Source: Acheta domesticus (Eukaryota > Arthropoda > Insecta > Orthoptera > Gryllidae). Taken from it: DNA of 64,000 nt. Of this stretch, positions 14,401-23,400 are shown in pieces. A program made the translations under genes and the position numbers. The notes under the pieces were generated by a model. That model was given only the letters and a program-made list of their open reading frames with translations, searched no databases and was not told where the DNA came from. The first letter of the stretch is position 1, and the number at the start of each line of letters is the position of its first letter. The stretch covers positions 140,142,303 to 140,206,302 of the forward strand of contig JAHLJT010009436.1 in assembly GCA_031308135.1 (NCBI GenBank), given 5' to 3'.

Positions 14401-17400
14401 TAAGTAATATAATTTCTTTTTAATAAAATACTTAAATGATGATATATGTAGACTTTATATACTCGTAAAGAACAAAATTAAAACATAATTCTACTCACAA
14501 TTCTGTTATTTACAATGGTCTCCGTACAAAATGAGAAACAAATATTTGTTTCAAATACTTAGAAAATAGCTGAATGTGACTTCACCGACGCTTTAAATTA
14601 CTTTCGGTTGTGTGACTTTTTCTTTTTTCTTCGTCTTTTTTTCGTCTTCCTCGTCTTCATCTTCTTTGTCGTCATCTTCTTTGTCGTCTTCTTCTTCGTC
14701 GTCTCCTCCTCCTTCTTCGTCATCTCCTCCTTTTTCGTCGTCGTCTCCTGCTCCTCCTTTTTCGTCGTCGTCTCCTCCTTTTTCGTCGTCGTCTCCTCCT
14801 TTTTCGTCGTCGTCTCCTCCTTTTTCGTCATCGTCTCTTCATTTTTCGTCGTCGTCTCCTCCTTTTTCGTCGTCGTCTCCTCCTTTTTCGTCGTCGTCTC
14901 CTCCTTTTTCGTCATCGTCTCCTCCTTTTTCGTCGTCTCCTCCTACGTCGTCTCCATTTTCTACGTCATCTCCTACTTCGTCGTCGTTTTCTTCGTCTTC
15001 GTCGTCTTCTTCTTCGTCGTTGTCCTCGTTTCTCTGTCTTTCTCTTCGTCGGTATTGTACTGGAGTTTAATCAACACCGCCTACTCTAGTTAGGTGGCGT
15101 TGATTTAGTTCGCGGCATACTTACCAAGATCACAGCGCCAAAACACGAAAAAACACTTTTTTGGAAATTTCTTAGAATTTAATAGCCATTTCTGGAAACA
15201 AATTATCAGTTCCCCATTAGGACGCCGAGATGCGTCGAATGACACCTCGTTTGTCTTCACTAGTGCACGGGAAGTAGTCTACCCGTGAGAGACGGAACGG
15301 CTCATCCGCAAGCATGCACACGAGGAGTTTACTCAAATACTCTATGTTTCCTATTATCTGTCCGAAAGGCCTTGTACCGACAAAGTGTTCCACATCGCAT
15401 GAACTTACTGGTGTATATTCAAACTTTGTCCCAACATGTTACTGTTCATATCAATGCTATTCACGGATTAGGGAATAAAAACAATGCTGGTTGATATTTA
15501 ATCAATTGACTCTTAGCACAAATTCAGCTTTCTTTAACAATGTTCTTACCCAAGACGCTATTGCTTGACTTCTCTAAAAAGATAAACCAAACTTTGCCTA
15601 TGGCAAATTCCCAGTCTGCGTTACCACAAGGTTTAAGCCAATCGCCGTGAATTATTTTCTGTCCTTTTCTGATCCAAATGCTGTAGTGCCACATCATGAT
15701 TTTACTATAGATTTTCACCTCACAGAGATACTTTACAAACAAGGGTTTAGGCTCTAGTGCAACAAACGGGGAAAGAAAACTGTCAATGGCGCTTTCTGAG
15801 CTGCGTTGGTGTGTGTAATTTTTGGCGAAGGGCATTACGGTCAAGAGAGACCTCTGAAAAATACGTTGTGGGCGCGAGTTATCGCTTGCTAGACGTACCA
15901 TTTTCATACACAAAATTTATTTCTGGGTAGTATTTTGTTCTCTGCTTTACTCACGCTGAAATCTACACACTTGAAGCTTTGTAGTGCAACACCTTTCCCT
16001 TTTGTAGGATTCTGCGTGCTGCAATATCACCTTTTTTATGCATTGCAATAGCGCCAATTTGGAGAGGAGGCTGCCGAAAAATTGTTTGACAATGCTTAAT
16101 TGTTTGTCTTGGTTATTCCTTATCAAAAACATGTAGGATAAATGAAGAATTATACAAAAAGTGCAGAAAAACGAAAATATTAAGAAATATTTAAAAATAT
16201 GTACTTTTGTGAAAAATATGTAAATATATGTACTTTCGGGTAAAATATGTAAATATATGTACTAAAAAGACATCGGTTTTAGGCCTTAATCGACATGAAA
16301 CGTAAATATATTGTGGTTTTGACTTGATAGAGTTAACATACGGAAATATGTAATTACATAATTATCCGGGCCCTAGTAATCATCCATATTTTTAAAGTCA
16401 AAGTGGAATTCGTCAAGTCTCCGTGAAATTCTCTTTCTTTGGAGCCCTCATTTATAAAGATTGGTTGCGTGTGAGAGCCGGAACCCAAAGGTATACTACT
16501 GAAATAATACAGGAGACGATTATGCTTCGAAAGTCAGTAGAGGTGTTAGGACTGATTTTAACTTTGGTATTTTTTATGTTTGCTATGAAATTTGGTGTAA
16601 TTTTTTTATTTTGATGAAATTATTAACTTGATCGATGTGAGCAACAAATATTGGTGGGTTTCTATCATATTCTACACTTATTTGATCTTGTTTGTGATCA
16701 GCGTGATCATAGCGAGAAACTTTGCAAAGGTAGTTGCACTGTCACCAAGATCAATGGGTATTGTGCTCACTCTGATACTATCTCGATCTCAACTAGTTCG
16801 CGGTGTAATCTATTCTGCCCGATCTTAACTCAACAGTGACGTGTTTCTCTCTCGATCTCAATTTTATCACGTCGTGTTCTGTTCTGTCTCTCTGCCCACG
16901 GCCCCAACACCGCGAAGCTGTCTCTTCCCCTCTCATTTTGCTCGGCGAAACTCCACTCTATTTCTCATTTACCCAATGATTATCCAGTTTGATTTTAACA
17001 CTTACCACAGTTTCCCTATTGGTTCGTAGGATTTAGGTCAACAAGCTACGCCGTACTCTGCTCCAGGGGCTCTAACTTGCAGACGTGCAGCAGTTAAATT
17101 CCCGAGGAGGGCAATCTTCTTCCGGAGTCGGTGTTGTTCCTCCTACATTGATCGGTTTATTGGTACTCGGCCGGTCCGCGTGCTCGCCTCGTTCCGCCTA
17201 TCTGCCCGATAGTGAAATCGAACGTGAGCGCGTTGGCGCTCGGCAGCTTGCCGTTTGTTCCAGTCTTCAAGCCATCGTCCAACAGCCATCTCAAAGGGCT
17301 GCTTTTGTGCCGAGCGTCCACCTCGCCTTCATTGCTCCCCGCTCCGCGTGGGCCGTAAATCTGTCGAAGCGGTAAAGCTGGTCGCTCAGGCCATGCAGCT

Positions 17401-20400
17401 TGCAAGCACCCGATTCGTCATAGATCCGAACAAAAACCTTTCTGTTCGCACGTTCTTTCCTTTCGTCCGTGTTCCCTAGAATCTCTTTTTCTTACAAATT
17501 TCTTTATATTATCATATTCAGATGTATGAATTATCAATAAACGCAAATTATCGTTGAAAAATTTGGAACCGCTGTTGCGAAAATGCCTTTTGAGCATTTC
17601 TGAAACTTTTTTACAGAAAACCTCGCAGTTTTCGAAAAAATTGTGAATCATTTGCAGCACTAAAACACCCAATAAATCATTTATCTTTTATGAGAAATAA
17701 AATAAGATGACAATCAATGTTTTTTAATATTTCCACCACCACACCTTTAAGTCATCAAATGCTTATTATAGAAGAAAGCATTCACAAACTGTTTTGCACA
17801 ATATTATCGCATATAATTAGCCTAATTAAACTATTCAAAAATGTATCAATTTATAATTATTAGATTTGCATGGTCCTAATACTTTCTTTAATTTAAATAT
17901 TCATTACAAAATAAGCTGCCTCAAAGAGATTTATAAGGAAATATATGTTTTTGTGAAACCGGTTTTTGTAATATTGATGAATGTACCTGTAGTTTTGCTT
18001 GGTATTTTGAAACGCTTCTCAATGGTGCTTAAAGTGCCGACCATGTAGGATCCCATTGCGATCTGATGGAAACCTAGCAAACCGTGCAGAATCACGTATG
18101 CCTTTTTGCTGGCAAGACGCTGTAACCATGAGGGTCGCCAGCCACCCAGTCCGCATTGTGTGTCTCGATGTTCTTCAGGAGTGCTGGTGAGGTTTTCTTG
18201 CGATGCAATCTACAAATGCGAAATGATATATTCTAATTACAACAGGGAACATTGTCTCCAAAGTTAACTTCGTAAGGTTTGATCCAAATATTTCAATACA
18301 ATTAAATTATGAAGAAACAATAAACGACATTTTTCAGTGTATTATTCAAGAATTACGATATTCTTTCATTTATAATGTTTGCCATGGAATGAGTAGTACG
18401 TTTTTCGTGATGGATCAACAATATATTGCGAAGTTTTGAAATACTGGTCAACTTCTCACAGCATGTTCGTAAACTTTTTACATGAAAACAAAATGTAAAA
18501 TAAAAATTCCTGAGAGAAATAATGCACATTGTTTCAATTATGTTCTAAACTGAAATTCAAGAAGTTCATACGTAGAAGTAACGACCATAGTAATTTAATT
18601 CAGTTTTTTCGAAACTTTGTTCAAGGAGCAATGTTCAACAATTTCTCCTTTAAAAAAATTCCATTTGAATGAAGTAAACAAGCAAACATTTAAACATTTA
18701 TTTATTTACATTGAATGAAGAAAAATAATTATTCAAGAAATTTTTATTTCCAAAATATATTTCGCTTTCAAGAAATTAATTGTTATTTGAGTAAGGTCAT
18801 TGTACATGCCCCTGTAGAGCATTCTGCACTTACGAGCCGACCGTCTGGCCGCGACAGCGCCGAAAGCGCGAGTATACTGCGATTTATTCAACTCTGCCCC
18901 TTGAAGGTATCAGCTATTGACGGTTTCATGCAATCGGGAGCTTAAACGTCACCATAGTGGCGTCACAGTAGCGACATATTAGCTCCCGATTGGATGAAAC
19001 CGTCAACAGCTGATACCTGCCTAGGGCTGAGTTGAATAAATCCCAGTATAAAGGAAGGTAGGAAGATTTGCGGAGAGGAGAGAAGCCTGGCGTCACGTCG
19101 CGGCGGCGTGTAGATTGAATGCTGTGGCGTCTAATCCAATGATCCATGCTGTGAAATCATTTTCCGACTTATTTAAATGGGTGATGTCCCGAATTTCAAA
19201 CTACAAGAGCCACAATTCACTACTTTCACCTGGGCTCTGCTGTGTGTCCACCTTTGAATACACCACTGTATGTATTTTCTTTTTTAAAATTGTTTTAGTT
19301 GAAGCTCATTGTGACTCTTAAGCAATATTTTAAAGCGCAGTGACCTTTATTAAAACTTTATTATTTAATTCTAAAAAAACAAAAATTTACAAGTTAATAA
19401 TTGATAGTTCGGCAGAAATGTTATAATCTCCTAACAATAGCAAAATGATAAGAATGAGAGCAATCTCTCACATCAAGATTGACATAAAAATGGAATATAG
19501 CGAATTCCAAGAATGGTAATGTTTAGCAGCACATAAATTTGCGACCATTTTCATCCGTTGTAAATAGAAATAAAAGATTTTAACGAGCAAACCTCTCTGA
19601 CGATATGTTAGGGCAAACATGAGAGTATCATGGGTCTTATTAAATAGAATGCAAATGTCTTAATATTTTTACACGATGTCGTAAACGATGAATAGTGTTC
19701 CTTGATTTGATATTAGAAGTATATAATACATTCTTGACAGAAATTAGAGCAGAAAATAATTATGATTTTTAAAGAATAATTTGTTTTAGCTAATATAGAA
19801 CCGTCTTATACAATTAAATCTAGTTAATGAAAAAATAGTTTATTGTTATCATCATCAAACAAAAAAAATTCAGTTGCATAATTTTGTGTTTAGCAAAACA
19901 CTTAATTTGTAATTACACCGTAGCAAAGTGAATTACAATATCAGCCCTCCAAGCAATTATTATACTCGGTGTTCAAATCAAATTTGTATAATTCCTTGTA
20001 GTTTCATATTTCATACTGTCATAGATAGTCAACAAACATTTGCAATATAATGCAAAAGACAATATTACTTGAAATGTATGTGACCGTCATGTTCTCGCCG
20101 ATTGCTCTTTCAATTTACGCGCTATGGTTCGAATTGCGCATTCTAATTGGTGGTCCCCGCTCCTAGGATAGGTCTCGTCCCCACCCTTCAACGATTTTCG
20201 CATTCGCATCCGAGTTGCACGCGCGCGGCTCCTGAGGTTAGTGAAAGTGCAAAATGCTGTGCAGGCCTGCTGTAGATTTTCGGTTGCAAGAACGCCTCAT
20301 CTAATACTATGGAGGAAAATCTTCTCTACGCATTCTGGGACCTTCGAGGTTGACCTTTACACACAGAAATTTATAACAATATTCGTATTTCCTTTTTTCT

Positions 20401-23400
20401 ATCAAGTTCTGTTCCAGGTTATTTTTCGGATCCCAAGCTTTGATGGCAGCTGGTATTGTTTAGCATGTAATATATAAAGTATGTGCAATAAACTGTAAAA
20501 ACCGGAGTATAAATGAATGATATTCCTCTAAGACCTCATACAATATTATTTTCCACTTATATAACCCAGAAAAATAAAATATTTTACATAAAAATAACCA
20601 CCATGTTTTTGTTAGATCTCGCTTCAAAGTTATCTCTGAGTTTGTGAAACATATTTTGAGAGGAAAATCAAATACTAATGGTTTCAGAAACAATCTTCGA
20701 TGTTTATGTCAAGGTATTTCAAATGAGGATAGGCGGATAATAACATTATAGTTCGTACGTGGGGTCATTCCGAAACTATGCAAAAAAGTAATGAGAGAGG
20801 GGGTATGTGTCAAACTGGTTAAGTATATGCGTGATAGAACACGAAGACCTCGAGAAGAATTAGAATATATCAACAAAAATACATAAAAGCTCAAAATATT
20901 TTAGGATGCAAAAAGGATCTGAGGATATTGTTCGAACATTAAGCCGATAAATGCGAAGCAAGAACTCAAAATGTGTAAACTCTATTTCAGTTAAATTTAC
21001 TTTGAAGCTAAATTTCTTATTAAACTCAAAATACATATCGAGTCAATGATTTAATAATGGATAAAAAATATTTAACACGCCATAAAAGGGTTAAACCATG
21101 TGACACGATCACTTAAAACCCCTTTATTGTTGTTAATATAGTTTAATTAGTTGCTTCCTCGAATAGGCGTGACCATGTTTACTCTAGGCTGTCAACATTA
21201 TCATAGTATACTGTTCTATATCACACTTCAAATATGCAACCTAAGTTACATGTACACAGAAACACATGTCTGCGACAATGAAGACATATTTTATTTGGTA
21301 TGTTGTTCAAGGACAACTCATATTTATTGCTGATACACATCTAAGGAATTTAACTTCCAGAAAGTAAACACGTAACACCTAGAACCACCTATGAGAGCAA
21401 TGACCTATAAACAAAACGTTATACCAACTTATTGATAATTCACTATAAATATAAAATTAATTATAATAGTAATATTGTAACTCATTTGAATGATAAATTA
21501 ACGAAATAGTTACACGGACGAAATGAAAATGCCGATATGAAAGAAATATGAGAAGGATGAGAAGTGCATAAAGAAGGCAAAAAGAAAGAAAGGAAAGAAG
21601 GGAAGAGAATAAAGAAAGAGAAAGAAAGAAGAAATAGCGGAAGCATTGTATAAAGAAGCGTGGCATAGAAACATAATTTGTTACATCCCATGTTGTAATA
21701 TTATTAGGAAGATTAATAAATAAAATTAATAAAAGTTAAATATGCAATTTTGCTTCGCAATTGAAGGGTTCAGTAGAAGGGGCTATCCCACATTCACCTA
21801 GTTCTGAGATGTTGAGGGTATTATTAGACTAGTCAAACGGTGGTCAAAGGAGCCCGATTCAGGAAAAAATCCGGAAGCTTTTTCTCACCGGTATTATATG
21901 TTTTTGAGGGTGCTGAATTCGAATTTGATGTTTGCTATCTTAAAAAATGTGGGCTTCACAGAGAATTGCAAAAAACCTTTAAATTTTCGCCTTCTTTTTA
22001 GTTTTTGGCTTATATACCGAAAATTATGCGTTTTATCGAAAAAATTGTTATTTACAAAATTAAAGTAGCTAAAATTTCAAACAAAATGGATATATTAACT
22101 TTAAATCCATGATAAACGGTTTATGCACTAGAGCACACTGAAAAACGGTTACTTTTTGGGCCTCTGGCCAAAGCGGGAGAATAGCCCTTTCCAGCCAACA
22201 TTTCTCGCGGCGGCGCTCTAGTTTCACTTTACCATGCTTGAAAACATCTACTGTAAACAAATAATTGGCATTGTTAAATGATTAACACTCCTATATTCTC
22301 GGAATCAATAGGGTCGTATTTGCTTGCTATTACTCGCTTGTTGCTATTCTTAAATATTACTTTAAGAATATTAAAAAAGAGTAATATCTCGTCCTAAATA
22401 GCAATTTTTAATGAAAAATTTGGAGCCGTTTTTAAGAAAATGGTGTTTAATCGTTACTGTAAATGCGAAATTTGAAGCTCTTTCTCGCAGAAAGTTATTG
22501 AGTTTTCGAAAGTTATTGAGTTTCGTTTGAAGTAATTTGAAGCACTTCCAGTCATTATTGTACACAAATTACTTATACATTTACAATTGTATACAAATGT
22601 AAATGTAAGGTATAAACTTTTGAAAATTATCCAGGGGGTTCATGTAAAATACTCCCAAAAGTAAATGAATGTTTTTCAAAATCGCAGTGCTTTGACTGAG
22701 GCCAGGTGGACAGGCAATAGTAGAATGGAAATATTATTTTAAGAATATTAAAGAACAGTCGTCCTAAATTGCAATTTTCTTTTATAAATTTGGAGCCGTT
22801 TTTAAGAAAATGGCTTTTCAGTGCCTGTGAATTCGAAATTTGAAGCTCAAAAAAATATTTAAGTTTTCGAAAAACTGCATTAAAAGTCATTTGAAGCACT
22901 TTAATTCACAAATACAATAGTGTTAACAAATTGCTGGAAATGTGCATATTAACGATGTGAGAGATCTATCAAAAACATTAAATTTGTGTAATTTCTGAAA
23001 AAATAAAAATATATCTTCTAATGAATTTTACGTCATTTTAAAGACTGAAATTAGCACTATTTGTTCGAAAAAAAATTGGAGACATTTATAAGAAAATGGC
23101 AGTGAGCGTTCCTGAAATGAGCATTGAGCGTTCCTGAAAATGCGGAATTTGAGCTCGTTTTCACAAAAAATGATCGAGTTTTCGAGAAACTTATTATGAC
23201 ATTATTTGAGCCAAATATACTCGTAAATATAATTTTGGAACAAATCGCTACTGTAAATACTAACGATGTGACAGACAAATAAATAATGTATTTTTTAAAT
23301 TTTTGAAAAAACAAAAGAATAGAGCATTTGGGCGTTGGTGTGATCTCATAGAGTACGTTTGGAACCATCCAGTACGTCTAGAACTAACCAAAAGTTTAAA

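Larger units (their letters stand above)
14291..16375. mobile_element. hAT-type transposon, 2.1 kb, with unknown cargo
   Basis: Perfect 21-bp terminal inverted repeats starting TAGGGCCCGGATAATTATGT and a perfect 8-bp target duplication GTAATCAT (14283-14290 and 16376-16383). TAGGG fits the hAT end consensus YARNG. Both subterminal regions carry repeated AATATGTACT-like motifs. The Helitron copy B shows the unoccupied site near 57,395. No transposase is recognised. The interior holds a 21-bp minisatellite (about 14,640-14,950) and a minus-strand ORF at 15,524-15,913. Confidence 0.9.
11673..16522 (-). mobile_element. Helitron-like non-autonomous element, copy A (interrupted)
   Basis: On the minus strand the element ends ...GCGAGAGTTCTCGCACGGGT-ACG-CTAG|T, i.e. 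a 6-7-bp hairpin (arms at 11,686-11,699) shortly before CTAG with a T flank, as in Helitron 3' ends. Its sequence matches 57,251-59,281 in the opposite orientation over the whole length after removing two insertions, a solo LTR (13,366-13,961) and a hAT-type element (14,291-16,375). A second internal copy of the hairpin motif lies at 12,665-12,700. No Rep/helicase coding is seen. The 5' end is set only by where the two copies stop matching, so it is uncertain. Confidence 0.6.

Noticed and set aside
14598..15093. Lys/Glu/Thr-rich or Ser/Val-rich proteins of 105-161 residues
   Set aside because: Openness in several frames is explained by a 21-bp minisatellite.
17085..17479. Overlapping ORFs of 74-96 residues on both strands in a GC-rich patch
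   Set aside because: No recognisable domain and both strands equally open; probably transposon debris.
20709..20894. 61-residue minus-strand ORF with SLITFLHSFGMTPRTNYN
   Set aside because: Looks like a short retroelement or pseudogene scrap; too short and unsupported to call.
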